The notes under the pieces are model-generated. The model saw only the letters and a list, made by a program, of their open reading frames with translations, had not been told where the DNA came from and did not search any database. Source: Rana temporaria (Eukaryota > Chordata > Amphibia > Anura > Ranidae). From it: 64,000 nt of DNA. Location: positions 17,449,752-17,513,751 of the forward strand of contig NC_053490.1 of NCBI RefSeq assembly GCF_905171775.1, in the 5' to 3' direction. A program made the translations under genes and the position numbers. Numbering within the stretch: position 1 is the first letter of the stretch; the number at the start of each line of letters is the position of its first letter. Shown here piece by piece: positions 21,932 through 33,656 of the stretch.

Positions 21932-24900
21932 CAGGGCCGGTGCTAGACTATTTTGCGCCCTAGGCGAGACCAGCTACTTGCGCCCCCCCCCCCCCCAAAA
22001 AAAAAAAATTAAAATGAATTAAATTTTAGCACCAGAACTGGTCCAGGTGGAGAAGGGGTTCAGCCAGGTGAAGGGATAGAGCCAGGTGGACAGGAGGGGG
22101 GGGGGGGGGGTGCAGGTAGGTGGAGGGATAGAGCCAGGTGGACAGGAGGGGGGGGTGCAGGTAGGTGGAGGGATAGAGCCAGGTGGAGAGGAGAGGTGCA
22201 GCCAGGTGGAGAGGAGAGGAGAGGAGAGGTGCAGCCAGGTGGGGTGGAGTGGAGAGGAGAGGTGCAGCCAGGTGGAGTGGAGAGGTGCAGCCAGGTGGAG
22301 AGGAGAGGTGCAGCCACTTGGAGTGGAGAGGAGAGGAGAGGTGCAGCCAGGTGGGGTGGAGTAGAGAGGAGAGGTGCAGCCAGGTGGGGTGGAGTGGAGA
22401 GGTGCAGCCAGGTGGAGAGGAGAGGTGCAGCCACTTGGAGTGGAGAGGAGAGGAGAGGTGCAGCCAGGTGGGGTGGAGTAGAGAGGAGAGGTGCAGCCAG
22501 GTGGGGTGGAGTGGAGAGGTGCAGCCAGGTGGAGTGGAGAGGAGAGGTGCAGCCAGGTGGGGTGGAGTGGAGAGGTGCAGCCAGGTGGAGTAGAGAGGAG
22601 AGGTGCAGCCAGGTGGAGTGGAGAGGAGAGGTGCAGCCAGGTGGGGTGGAGTAGAGAGGAGAGGTGCAGCCAGGTGGGGTGGAGTGGAGAGGAGAGGTGC
22701 AGCCAGGTGGGGTGGAGTGGAGAGGAGAGGTGCAGCCAGGTGGGGTGGAGTGGAGAGGAGAGGTGCAGCCAGGTGGGGTGGAGTGGAGAGGAGAGGTGCA
22801 GCCAGGTGGAGTGGAGAGGTGCAGCCAGGTGGAGAGGAGAGGTGCAGCCACTTGGAGTGGAGAGGAGAGGAGAGGTGCAGCCAGGTGGGGTGGAGTAGAG
22901 AGGAGAGGTGCAGCCAGGTGGGGTGGAGTGGAGAGGAGAGGTGCAGCCAGGTGGAGTGGAGAGGTGCAGCCAGGTGGGGTGGAGTAGAGAGGAGAGGTGC
23001 AGCCAGGTGGAGAGGAGAGGTGCAGCCAGGTGGAGAGGAGAGAAGAGGTGCAGCCAGGTGGAGAGGAGAGGTGCAGCCAGGTGGAGAGGAGGAGGGGGGT
23101 TCAGTCAGGTGGACAGCAGAGGGAAAGTGCAGCCAGGTGGACAGCAGAGGGGAAGTGCAGCCAGGTGGACAGCAGAGGAGGGGGTGCAGCCAGGTGGACA
23201 GCAGAGGAGGGGGTGCAGCCAGGTGGACAGCAGAGGAGGGGGTGCAGCCAGGTGGACAGCAGAGGGGAAGTGCAGCCAGGTGGACAGCAGAGGAGGGGTG
23301 CAGCCAGGTGGACAGAAGAGGGAAAGTGCAGCCAGGTGGACAGCAGAGGGGGGGTGCAGCCAGGTGGACAGCAGAGGGGAGGTGCAGCCAGGTGGACAGC
23401 AGAGGGGAAGTGCAGCCAGGTGGACAGAAGAGGGAAAGTGCAGCCAGGTGGACAGAAGAGGGAAAGTGCAGCCAGGTGGAGAGCAGAGGGAGGGGGGGTG
23501 CAGCCAGGTGGAGAGCAGAGGAGGGGGTGCAGCCAGGTGGACAGCAGAGGAGGGGGTGCAGCCAGGTGGACAGCAGAGGGGAAGGGCAGCCAGGTGGACA
23601 GCAGAGGGGAAGGGCAGCCAGGTGGACAGAAGAGGGAAAGTGCAGCCAGGTGGACAGAAGAGGGAAAGTGCAGCCAGGTGGACAGCAGAGGGGAAGTGCA
23701 GCCAGGTGGACAGAAGAGGGAAAGTGCAGCCAGGTGGAGAGCAGAGGGAGGGGGGGTGCAGCCAGGTGGAGAGCAGAGGAGGGGGTGCAGCCAGGTGGAC
23801 AGCAGAGGAGGGGGTGCAGCCAGGTGGACAGCAGAGGGGAAGGGCAGCCAGGTGGACAGCAGAGGGGAAGGGCAGCCAGGTGGACAGCAGAGGGGAAGGG
23901 CAGCCAGGTGGACAGCAGAGGGGGGGTGCAGCCAGGTGGACAGCAGAGGGGAAGTGCAGCCAGGTGGACAGAAGAGGGAAAGTGCAGCCAGGTGGAGAGC
24001 AGAGGGAGGGGGGGTGCAGCCAGGTGGAGAGCAGAGGAGGGGGTGCAGCCAGGTGGACAGCAGAGGAGGGGGTGCAGCCAGGTGGACAGCAGAGGGGAAG
24101 GGCAGCCAGGTGGACAGCAGAGGGGAAGGGCAGCCAGGTGGACAGCAGAGGGGAAGGGCAGCCAGGTGGACAGCAGAGGGGGGGTGCAGCCAGGTGGACA
24201 GCAGAGGGGAAGTGCAGCCAGGTGGACAGCAGAGGAGGGGGTGCAGCCAGGTGGACAGCAGAGGAGGGGGTACAGCCAGGTGGACAGCAGAGGGGAAGTG
24301 CAGCCAGGTGGAGAGCAGAGGGGAGGTGCAGCCAGGTGGACAGCAGAGGGGAAGTGCAGCCAGGTGGACAGAAGAGGGAAAGTGCAGCCAGGTGGAGAGC
24401 AGAGGGAGGGGGTGCAGCCAGGTGGACAGCAGAGGAGGGGGTGCAGCCAGGTGGACAGCAGAGGGGAAGGGCAGCCAGGTGGACAGCAGAGGGGAAGTGC
24501 AGCCAGGTGGACAGCAGAGGGGAGGTGCAGCCAGGTGGACAGCAGAGGGGAGGTGCAGCCCGGTGGACAGAAGAGGGAAAGTGCAGCCAGGTGGAGAGCA
24601 GAGGAGGGGGTGCAGCCAGGTGGACAGCAGAGGAGGGGGTGCAGCCAGGTGGACAGCAGAGGAGGGGGTGCAGCCAGGTGGACAGCAGAGGGGAAGGGCA
24701 GCCAGGTGGACAGCAGAGGGGAAGGGCAGCCAGGTGGACAGCAGAGGGGGGGGGGTGCAGCCAGGTGGACAGCAGAGGGGAAGGGCAGCCAGGTGGACAG
24801 CAGAGGGGAAGTGCAGCCAGGTGGACAGCAGAGGAGGGAAAGTGCAGCCAGGTGGACAGAAGAGGGAAAGTGCAGCCAGGTGGACAGCAGAGGGGAAGTG

Positions 24901-25805
24901 CAGCCAGGTGGACAGCAGAGGAGGGGGTGCAGCCAGGTGGACAGCAGAGGAGGGGGTGCAGCCAGGTGGACAGCAGAGGGGAAGGGCAGCCAGGTGGACA
25001 GCAGAGGGGAAGGGCAGCCAGGTGGACAGCAGAGGGGAAGTGCAGCCAGGTGGACAGCAGAGGAGGGAAAGTGCAGCCAGGTGGACAGAAGAGGGAAAGT
25101 GCAGCCAGGTGGACAGCAGAGGGGAAGTGCAGCCAGGTGGAGAGCAGAGGAGGGGAAGTGCAGCCAGGTGGAGAGCAGAGGGAGGGGGGGGGGTGCAGCG
25201 TGGTGGAGGGAGAATCTAGCAAAGTGGACAGCTAGGTGGATGGATGCAGCCAAGTGGAGGGGGAGTCACACACCAGTGATAAGATCATCCCCAGCGCTTC
25301 CCCCACCACCTGACAAGTTCCTACCTTGGAGCACTTCTTTCCATCTCCCTCCACATGTCACAGGCTGGGTAAGCTGCAGGATCAGCTTTGCTTTGGGCTC
25401 CACACTCCTCCAGGACAAATGGCTTCGGCCCAGCGTGTGGCCAGTCTAGGCCTGGGTGGATCCATTCTGGGTGTCTATGCCCTGCTCCTCCAATGGTTGC
25501 ACATCACCCAGAGAGGGAGGCGGGGCGGGCAGAGAGCTGACACCCACGGCTGCTGCTGCCTGCTGGACATCAGCATGGTCACCTCTGGCTTAGTGCAGCG
25601 AAGGGGACGATCTGTCTGCTTCTTCTCCCTGCCTAGTCACTCTGCAGCCAGCCATATAGAGCCCTTCCGCTACACTCCGCATCAGTCACCATCGGCTGAG
25701 GAGGAACCGATCTTCTGTAGAAGACCCAGCAGCTGTGGCAGCGCTCCCTGTCGGCAGTGCGCTCTAGGCGACTGCCTAGTTCGCCTAGTGGGAGCGCCGG
25801 CCCTG
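21932..25805. mobile_element. Non-autonomous hAT expanded by a 3.2-kb minisatellite
   Basis: The termini CAGGGCCGGTGC and GCGCCGGCCCTG are inverted, with a perfect 8-bp duplication TTTACGTC (21924-21931 and 25806-25813). Only about 0.65 kb is unique; the rest is the array at 22030-25215. The unique right part (25216-25805) shows no transposase motif. Confidence 0.95.
22030..25215 (+). repeat. ~28-33-bp GCAGCCAGGTGGA minisatellite
   Basis: Two zones are present. At 22190-23095 units of about 33 bp alternate 'gtgcagccaggtggggtgga' and 'gtggagaggaga'. At 23095-25200 ~28-bp units follow 'caggtggacagcagagggga'. Roughly one hundred units in all. No unit contains a stop in several frames on either strand, giving mutually overlapping ORFs of up to 1075 codons that are not genes. 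Confidence 0.96.
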
Positions 25806-26030
25806 TTTACGTCCACGTCGAAATCAATAGGCCCGTGCGGCGTACTTAACCGCAATGCACACTGGGAAATGTAGTCGCCCGGCGCATGCGCAGTGAATAA
25901 AAAACGTCAAAAAAGTGAGGTCAAGCCTCATTACCATCAAACACGCCCCCCTCCAAGTCATTTGAATTCGGCGCTCCTTACGCCCGCCCGCTTTAGGCTA
26001 CGTCGCCGTATATTAGCAGGCAAGTACATT

Positions 26031-26725
26031 GGCCTGGATTCAAGAAGCAATTGCGCCTGTGTAACCATAAGTTACACAGCGCAATTGCTTACTTACGCCG
26101 ACTGCAGCCTAAGATATGCGTGGCATAAGGCTCTTATGCCCGCATATCTTAGGCTGCATTCTTGCGATGGCCGCTAGGTGGCGTTCCCGTTGTGCTCAGC
26201 GTATAGTATGCAAATTGCATACTAACGCCGATTCACAACGTTGCGCGAGCCCTGCGTACGCAATTTACGTTGTTTCCGTACGGCGGTTTTCGCGTAAGGC
26301 TGCCCCTGCTATTAGCAGGGGCAGCCAATGTTACGTATACCCGTCGTTCCCGCGTCGCGAAATTTTAAATTTACGTAGTTTGCGTAAGGGAATCGTGAAT
26401 GGCGCTGGACGCCATTCACGTTCACTTTGAAGCAAATGACGTCCTTGCGACGTCATTTGCCGCAATGCACGTCGGGAAAGTTTTCCGACGGAGCATGCGC
26501 TCTACGCTTGGCGCGGGAACGCGCCTAATTTAAATGATTCCTGCCCCCTACGGGATCATTTAAATTGCGCGCGCTTACGCCGGGCATTTTACCGGCGCGC
26601 CCACGCAATTTACGGAGCTACTGCTCCGTGAATCAAGGGCAGCGCAGTAAATTTGCGGGGACGCAGGGCAAAAACGTTGCCCTGCGCCTCCGTAAAAAAT
26701 GCGCAAATCTACTTGAATCCGGGCC
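26031..26725. mobile_element. Hairpin-chain MITE nested in copy F (copy E)
   Basis: GGCCTGGATTCAAGAAG at the left and CTTGAATCCGGGCC at the right are inverted. It splits a hairpin of its host ('caagtacatt' ... 'aatcatgtacttg'), which proves nesting. The flanks ATT / TTT fit a mutated 3-bp duplication. Confidence 0.87.
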
Positions 26726-27239
26726 TTTGAGAATCATGTACTTGCCTCGCTAACTTACGGCGGCGTAGCCTAAATTCCTTAAGCTACGCCGCCGCAAAGT
26801 TACAGTGATCTTACTGAATCTACCCATTAGACTCTAATCATGTGCTTAAAAAAAAAAACATTGGAATCCATGCACCCGGCGCCCTGTATGTAGATTAGGG
26901 GGCCGAGCGCATGGATTAGGGGAGCCTTAGGCACTGGTCTTTCAGATAAAGGGATCACTTTTAGAAGTGGTAGGATAGGTGCCGCCCCCCCCCTCCGCCC
27001 ACCGATTCTCAGTGGCTCCCAGGCTTACGTTACCGATCGCTGAGCCCCTCGGAACCTTTTGGCATGGGCGACGTGGCTTGCTATAGAGATAAGCAATGGC
27101 AAGATGGCCACCACTCATCTCTATGCCTTTGGAGGACCGAAGCGACTTCTGGTTCTCAGGCCAGGTAAACATGTTTTTTTTTAAATCTTTTGCTTGTAAG
27201 GGTCCTTTAAAACCCCAAAGCTCTCCACAAAGAGGACCT

Positions 27240-28600
27240 GTCATGCTGTATTGTTATCGCAAGGGATGTTTAGATTGCTTGTGATAGCAATAAAAGTGAT
27301 CTTTTTTTTTTTTTAAAGAAAAAAAAATTGAATACAAATAAATAAATAGTTAAAGCCCCCCCTGTCCCCGCTTGCTGGCGTGGCGTAGTAAATGCATACG
27401 TAGGTTACACCCACATATGTAAATTGTAAGAGCAATAATTCTAGCGCTAGATCTCCTCTGTAACTCTAAACAGGTAACATTTAAAAAGATTAAAAGCGTT
27501 GCCTATGGAGTTTTTCAAGTACTGAAGTTTTGCGCCATTCCACGAGTGTGCGCAATTTTAAAGTGTGACACGCTAGGTATCTATCACATTATGCAAAAAA
27601 AATTGGGTATATATTATGTTTTTATTTTTAATTATTATTCATTAAAGTGTATTTGTTTCCCCAAAAATTGTGTTTGAAACACCGCTGCGCAAAAAACGTG
27701 TGACATAAAAACATTGCAACGATTGCATTGTTTTGCAGAATTGTTTTGCAGAATTTTATTCTCTAGGGTCTCTGCTAAAATATATATATATAATGGGCCA
27801 GATTCACGTATCTGGGCGCATCTTTGTGCGGCCGTAGCGTATCCTATTTACGCTATGCCGCCGCAACTTAGACAGGCAAGTGCAGTATTCACAAAGCACT
27901 TGCTACGCGGCGGCGTAGCGTAAATTGGCCGGCGTAAGCCCGCGTAATTCAAAGTAGGCTGGTAGGGGGCGTGTTGTATGGAAATTAATCGTGACCCAAC
28001 GTAAATGATGCGCCTAACGAACGGCGCATGCGCGTGCATGCTCAGTATCACGTCAAATTTTCTCCCTAAGTTACGCCGGCTCAATGCTTAGTCGACATGA
28101 ACGGAACCTACGCCCATCCCCATTCACGTACGACTTACGCAAACTACGTAAAATACAACGCTGTTCCGACGTTTCCGACGTCCATACCTAACGTGACTTA
28201 CCCCTGCTTTATGAGGGGTAAAGTTACGCCGGACCAACGCCTTACGTAAACAACGTAGCTAAATCCGACGGGTGCAAGTACGTTTCTGAATCGGCGTATC
28301 TAGCTAATTTGCATATTCAACGTGGAAATATACGGAAGCGCCCCCTAGCGGCCAGCGTAAATATGCACCCCAAGATACGACGGCGTAGGAGACTTACGCC
28401 GCTCGTATCTTGGCAACAGTGAGGCGTATCTGATTCTATGAATCAGTCGCAAACATACGACGGCGCACATTCGTAAGTTCTTTGTGAATCTGGGCCATAT
28501 TGTTTAGGGGTTCCAAGTAATTTTCTACTGGATATTACTTGTGAATAACAAATGTCAGAAAAAGGCTGGGTCCTTAAGTGGCTATTGGTGTACTTGTGTC
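27240..28600. repeat. Dispersed repeat copy interrupted by MITE H
   Basis: 'gagcaataattctagcgcta', 'ttgcgccattccacgagtgt' and 'tctctagggtctctgct' recur at 62880-63260 inside a hAT. The last part also recurs near 47940-48040 inside another. So this is probably an old, end-less copy of the same hAT family. The ORFs here are insignificant. Confidence 0.6.
27795..28496. mobile_element. Hairpin-chain MITE (copy H)
   Basis: GGGCCAGATTCACG at the left and GTGAATCTGGGCC at the right, with AT directly outside both ends. It splits the dispersed repeat at 'tatataat / attgtttag', which is contiguous in the copy near 47980. Confidence 0.85.
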
Positions 28601-28619
28601 TTTTGTCTATATAATTTAA

Positions 28620-28938
28620 GCTCCATTCACACTGATGATTAAGGCTGGTGAGAATTGTAACAGCGGTTCCTACTGCAGCTTTCAGCGGCTAGGTGCGGCC
28701 GCCGGCCCCGTTCACTATAATGACAGGATATTGGTGGCCACAGCAACTTGCAGCTCTCTGAAAGCTACAGATAACTGCAGGTAATCGCTGGCTGTGTGGA
28801 CAGCCGTGAATCGCTGCGGACACCAATGACCTGTCATTATAGAGAACGGGGCCGGCGGCCGCACCTAGCCGATGAGAGATGCAGTAGGAGCGGCCGCTAC
28901 CGCTCGCACTGGCTTTAATCGGCAGTGTGAAGGTAGCC
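28620..28938. mobile_element. TIR element, TTCACAC-end family, with internal hairpin
   Basis: The left GCTCCATTCACACTG and right GTGTGAAGGTAGCC ends are flanked by TAA and TTA. The interior holds a ~39-bp inverted pair, 28689-28727 against 28830-28868, containing 'gcggccgccggccccgttc'. Confidence 0.75.
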
Positions 28939-28964
28939 TTAGGTTACTTGCACATGGTACTGAT

Positions 28965-29786
28965 CAGTGGCAGCCCATCCATTAGGGGCGCATGGCCACC
29001 TCCCCCCGTATCCATTTGTCTTGCCCCCTGATCTACATACAGGGCACCGGACTATGGATTCCAATGGGGAGAAGTGTTTTTTTGAAGCATGTGATTAGAT
29101 CCAGAGGCTCTAATAGGCTTAAAAAAGAGTGGGCTTGGGGCGCAGTGCATTGTGCCCCAAGCCCAACCAAACTGGGCTAAATCTCCCCCGCCAATCAGGA
29201 AGCCGGTCGTGCGACCCGTTTCCCAATTGGCCAAAATGTCAGGCGATCCTATTGAACGCCTAGCACCTAGGAAGAGGAGAGAGAAGACGCACGGTGAAAG
29301 CTGCCGTGCTGAAGCAGAGGACACCGGAGCTGCTTCCCACAGACCGCTACTTGCCACCCGCCACCTAGATCGGGTTTGCTGTGCTGGAGCAGAGGACACC
29401 GGAGCCGCTGCCCGCGGCCCGCCGCCTGCCAACTAGATTGGGTACGCCATGCTGGCGCAGAGGATACCAAAACCGCTGCCTGCCGCCTGCCACATAGATC
29501 GGGTCGCCGTGCTGGAGATGAGGACACCAGAGCCGCTGCCCGCAGCCCGCCACCTAGATCGGGTCCACCATGCTGGAGATGAGGACACCAGAGCCACTAC
29601 CCACCTCCCACCACCTACATTGGGTCTACCATGCTGGAGCAGAGGACACCGGAGCCACCACCCACCATCTAGATGGGGTAAGTGCCACTTACAGCGGGAG
29701 TCGTGGGGCTAGGGCCTGCCGCCAGCCACCCGGGAGGGGGTAGTTTTTTTCGCCCCCCCCCACAAAAAAACTACCAACTGCCACTG
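28965..29786. mobile_element. Non-autonomous hAT with internal repeats
   Basis: CAGTGGCAGCCCATCC at the left and ACCAACTGCCACTG at the right, with a perfect 8-bp duplication GTACTGAT (28957-28964 and 29787-29794). The right half is a short array, 29300-29670, of 60-69-bp units built on 'tgctggagcagaggacacc' with about six copies. Confidence 0.94.
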
Positions 29787-30060
29787 GTACTGATATATGC
29801 GCAAAAAACGCAAAGACTGGCTTTTTTAGGAAATGCGCATATTTGCGTGTTTTTGTGCGTATGCATACACGCACGTAAAATTTATTTTATCATTTTTTGG
29901 GGGGTGTCATACGCCTGTATATGTGCGCACATGCGTAAACCACCCTCCAGCAAAGCAGATTTGTGTATTAACTGATGAGCATCGCAAGTTTACACGCCCG
30001 TGCCTACAGGCCTCTTAAAAACAATGAGCTTCATTTAGATCAGCAAAACGAAAAATGCTA

Positions 30061-30543
30061 CCCTGTTTCCCCAAAAATAAGACCTACCCTGAAAATAAGA
30101 CCTAGCGTTATTTTCCAGGAGGGCTGCAATATAAGCCCTACCCCAAAAATAAGCCCTAGTTAAAAATGCTTGTAAAATCCTATAATCTACTATATTACAG
30201 TAGTTTATAATGTACAATGTGTGTGTTTCTGTAATATAATTGCGGGGAAGAGAGCTCTGGCGGGTAACAGAAGTGCAGAGTGGCACTATAACAAATGTAT
30301 TTGGCACAATTATATTACAGAAACGCACACATTGTACATTATATACTACTGTAATAGAGAGGATTATAGGATTTTACAAGCATTTTAACTCAGTTTACAC
30401 TGGGGATTCCTGACAGGCAGGGAGGGAGAGGGGGAGAGAAGACAGCACATTACATGGTAAGACCTACCCCGAAAATAAGCCCTACTGTGTCTTTTGTTGG
30501 CATAATTAATATAAGACCCGGGCTTATTTTCGGGGAAACACGG
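30061..30543. mobile_element. Mariner-like MITE with TA target
   Basis: The ends CCCTGTTTCCCCAAAAATAAG and the inverse of TTTTCGGGGAAACACGG lie between TA (30059-30060) and TA (30544-30545). 'aaaataagaccta'-type motifs repeat near each end. A long internal inverted pair (about 30165-30242 and 30308-30386) surrounds the centre. The TA duplication fits Tc1/mariner; the superfamily is inference. Confidence 0.75.
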
Positions 30544-30597
30544 TAGAAGGCCAAAAAAATTGGCAATTTATAGGCATAAGCGTGCAAGAGCCCTTAC

Positions 30598-31500
30598 GGC
30601 CTCATTCACACGGGCTTAAAAATGTGACATGTGTTTTCTGGGAGAAAAGTTCCTGCGTAATGATCAGTAAAGTCATTGCGCATAGATGCGTTTTTAATGA
30701 TTAAAGATGCATACGAGTACATAATTTGATTTTAGGATAATTTATTTCCCTTTGTGGTTAGACTTAGTTAAGCATTTATAAACGCGTATGACATGCGTTT
30801 ATACGTGTAAGAGCGTAAAGTGTAAGCTCTTAGACGCAGATTTTTGATTTCTGCGGTGCGGCACTGAAAGCAGCTCATGTTTACGCCCCTTTGTGAACGG
30901 CTCCATTGAAAGCAATGCAGATTCAGAATCAAAGAGCACTTGTATGGGCCGGTTCACACCCTAGAAACCAGTGGCGGCTGGTGGTATATATATATTTTTT
31001 TGTGGGGGCAAACAATTCACCCTCAGGCTCAGGCCCCAATCATGTGCTTTAAAAAAAAAAATGGAATCCATGCGTCAGGCGCCCTGCATGTAGATTAGGG
31101 GCCGGAAGCATGGATTAGGAGGCCTGTGCCCCGTATGGACGGTCCGCCAGTGCTAGAAATACAGTTTGGATGAGCTTCTGCATGTGCGTTTTTGCCGCAT
31201 TTTTGATGTGTTGTGTGCAATCTTTTTTCTTTCTTGTTTTCTTCACCTTAAATAGGGGCATGTGCATTTTTGCTATGTTTAGGTGCATTCCAGTACAGTT
31301 TAGGGCAGAAAAACTGCAACATTTCTTACTTTTTTTTGTTCTAGAACTGGAACGCACTGAAATTCACCGCAATGGTTTTAACTATGGCATTGGAAACCAT
31401 TTAACCTACAATTCATGTGTTTTTGATGCACTGAATTGCATGTGGTGCAGCCCTATATGAGTTTTTTTTCTTTTTTTTTTACAGCCGTGTGAATGAGACC
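30598..31500. mobile_element. TIR element, TTCACAC-end family, hosting a hAT
   Basis: GGCCTCATTCACACGG at the left mirrors CCGTGTGAATGAGACC at the right. The flanks TAC / TAA differ by one base. The hAT at 30969-31152 sits inside. The host interior shows repeated 'tgcgttt' motifs and no ORF. Confidence 0.8.
30969..31152. mobile_element. Short hAT (184 bp)
   Basis: Begins CAGTGGCGGCTGGTGG and ends GGTCCGCCAGTG, with 8-bp duplication CTAGAAAC / CTAGAAAT (30961-30968 and 31153-31160), one mismatch. It is a deletion derivative of the same family as 28965-29786. Confidence 0.87.
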
Positions 31501-31749
31501 TAAAGCAAGCCATAGATGATAGACATGTGACATGTGACATGTGACATTGTTCCAAAATTAAATTTGGACAAATTTTCATTTTAGAATAGTACAGAATTTA
31601 AACAAATCCGAAATAACGAATAAACAAATTTGGACGAAATTCAAATTTTAATTTTTTTCGAAACGTTTTCAAATTTTTTTTTTTTAATTCAAATAGATTT
31701 CCAATTTTCAAAGAGAAAAAAATTTAATAGAAAATAAAGGAATAGAACA

Positions 31750-31788
<39 letters not shown>
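31501..31788. repeat. AT-rich stretch with (TA)n
   Basis: 'gaaattcaaattttaatttt'-type A/T-rich sequence, then a (TA)n microsatellite at about 31751-31785 that directly abuts MITE copy I. Confidence 0.8.
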
Positions 31789-32477
31789 GGGGCAGATTCA
31801 CGTAGCTGCGCCCCTTCTTACGGCAGCGCAGCGTATCGTATTTACGATGCGCCGCCGTAAGTTTGAGAGGCAAGTGCTGTATTCACAAAGCACTTGCCTC
31901 GTAACTTACGGCGGCGTAGCGTAAATGGTGCCGGCGTAAGCGCGCGTAATTCAAAAGATGATGAGGGGGGCGTGTTTTATTTAAATTATGGTGACCCCGC
32001 GTTTTTTACGTTTTTTACGAATGGCGCATCCCAGTGCGCATGCTCGAAATTCCGACGCAAATCGTCATTGCTTTCGACGTGAACGTAAATTACGTCCAGC
32101 ATTATTCGCGAATGACTTACGCAAACGACGTAAAAAATTCAAATTTCGAAGCGGGAACGACGTCCATACTTAACATTGGCTGCGCCACCTAATAGCAGGA
32201 GCAACGTTACGCCGAAAAAGCCTTACGCGAACGACGTAAAAAACTACCGCCGGGAGCAAGTATGTTTGTGAATCGACGTAACTGGGTAATTTGCATATTC
32301 TTAGGCCAAAAACAACGGAAGCGCCCCTAGCGGCCAACGTAATATTGCACACAATTATACGCCGCCGCATTCAAGTTACGTCGGCGGAGGAAGCCTATTT
32401 TTTAGACGTATCTGCCTTGGAGAATCGGCGTAACGATACGCCGACGCAGATTTGAAATTGTATGCTGAATCTAGCCC
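31789..32477. mobile_element. Hairpin-chain MITE (copy I)
   Basis: GGGGCAGATTCACG at the left and CTGAATCTAGCCC at the right. The interior follows the 'acgccggcg' subfamily, as in copies H and J. The flanks are AT-rich and no exact duplication is resolved. Confidence 0.82.
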
Positions 32478-32533
32478 TATATTCCTTTATTTTCTATTCT
32501 ATTTAATTTTCTTTGGAAATTGGACAACTATTA

Positions 32534-33087
32534 TGCCGCGTACAGAAGACCATTTTTCAGGTTGTAAAAAAATCTTTTTTTTTTTTTTTTATGTCATTAA
32601 AAACGATCGTGTGTGGGCTCCAGAGCATTTTTCACGACGTAAAAAATGGGCATTAAAAATTTTAGAACATGCTCTAATTTTTCACGTCGTTTCTAACGTT
32701 GTAAAAAATGGTCGTGTGTGGGCTTTAACGACGTGAAAAAAACGTGCATGCTCAGAAGCAAGTTATGAGACGGGAGCGCTCGTTCTGGTAAAACTAGCGT
32801 TCGGAATGGAGTAAGCACATTCATCACGCTGCAACAGACAGAAAAGCACGAATCGTCTTTTACTAACACAAAATCAGCAAAAGGGTGGCGCCATCCGAAT
32901 AGAAATTCCCCTTTATAGTGCCGTCGTACGTGTTGTACGTCACCGCGCTTTGCTAGAGCATTTTCTTTTCACGATCGAGTGTAGGCAAGGCCGGTTTAAC
33001 GATCGGGTTGAAAAAAACATTGTTTTTTCTAGACCATTAAAAATGTAATTTTTTTACATCCCGAAAAACGGTCGTGTGTACGCGGCA
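32534..33087. mobile_element. TIR element with GTACACACG-type ends, TSD TTA
   Basis: TGCCGCGTACAGAAGACC at the left is the inverse, with changes, of GGTCGTGTGTACGCGGCA at the right. Both are flanked by TTA (32531-32533 and 33088-33090). 'aaaaaacgatcgtgtgtggg'-like motifs recur inside. Confidence 0.82.
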
Positions 33088-33090
33088 TTA

Positions 33091-33656
33091 GAGTTAAAAA
33101 AAACTACAGTGCTCTGCACCCCGAGCCCACCCAGTTGTGTGACAATAGCGACTTAATATTCGCTATTGTCTTCCTGATTCTCCTCCCGGCCAATCAGGAA
33201 GCAGGTCCTGAGACCCGTCATCCGATTGGCAGAGAGCCAAAGTGATCCTATTGGCTGCCGGGGAAGAGGAGGGAGGAGACGCAGGGGAAGCCTCTGGAGC
33301 TGAGGAGGGGGGGGAGACACAGGGTGCCCGGAGGAAGCACTACCCTCAAACTAGATGGAGCTGGTGACTAAGGATGAGCTCCGGCGTGTTCGCATAGAAC
33401 ACGTGCAGAGCCCGCCAGGAAGTCGGCACCCGCGCTGCGCTAATCACAGCCAGGCAGACATTTCCCGATCTCTGCAGCCGAGCATCGGACAATGTCTGCC
33501 TGGCTGTGATTAGCGCAGCGCGGGTGCCGACTTCCTGGCGGGCTCTGCACGTGTTCTATGCGAACACGCCGGAGCTCATCCTTACTGGTGACGAGGGGGG
33601 TTCTACAATTGGATTGTTTGCCTCCCCCAAAAAAATATACCACCAGCCGCCACTGG
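33091..33656. mobile_element. Left-truncated hAT with a perfect 92-bp hairpin
   Basis: The right end AGCCGCCACTG and interior motifs ('cccgagcccaccc', 'ggccaatcaggaagc') match the hAT family at 28965-29786. The left end is gone next to the TIR element ending 33087. Inside, 33371-33462 and 33491-33582 are exact inverted copies around a 28-base loop. Confidence 0.75.

Larger units (their letters stand above)
21514..26824. mobile_element. Hairpin-chain MITE hosting two insertions (copy F)
   Basis: GGTAGATTCAGGTAGAG at the left and CTTACTGAATCTACC at the right are inverted. Its own sequence is 21514-21931, 25806-26030 and 26726-26824, about 740 bp after removing the inserts, which is the usual length of the family. 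The inserts are a hAT (21932-25805) and another MITE (26031-26725). Confidence 0.8.
20776..26939. mobile_element. Outer hAT-like element hosting a nested stack
   Basis: The left end CAGTGGTGCCTGGTGCTCC and the right end GAGCCTTAGGCACTG are diverged inverses. The interior halves (20776-21513 and 26825-26939) rejoin to match the 28965-29786 and 30969-31152 elements, for example 'gtgccccaagcccacc' and 'ggaatccatgca'. No clear 8-bp duplication is left. It contains a TIR element (20950-21305) and a MITE (21514-26824) that is itself invaded twice. Confidence 0.6.

Noticed and set aside
22026..25253. 1075-codon minus-strand ORF and several >700-codon + strand ORFs
   Set aside because: They overlap in many frames on both strands and follow the minisatellite unit, which simply lacks stops.
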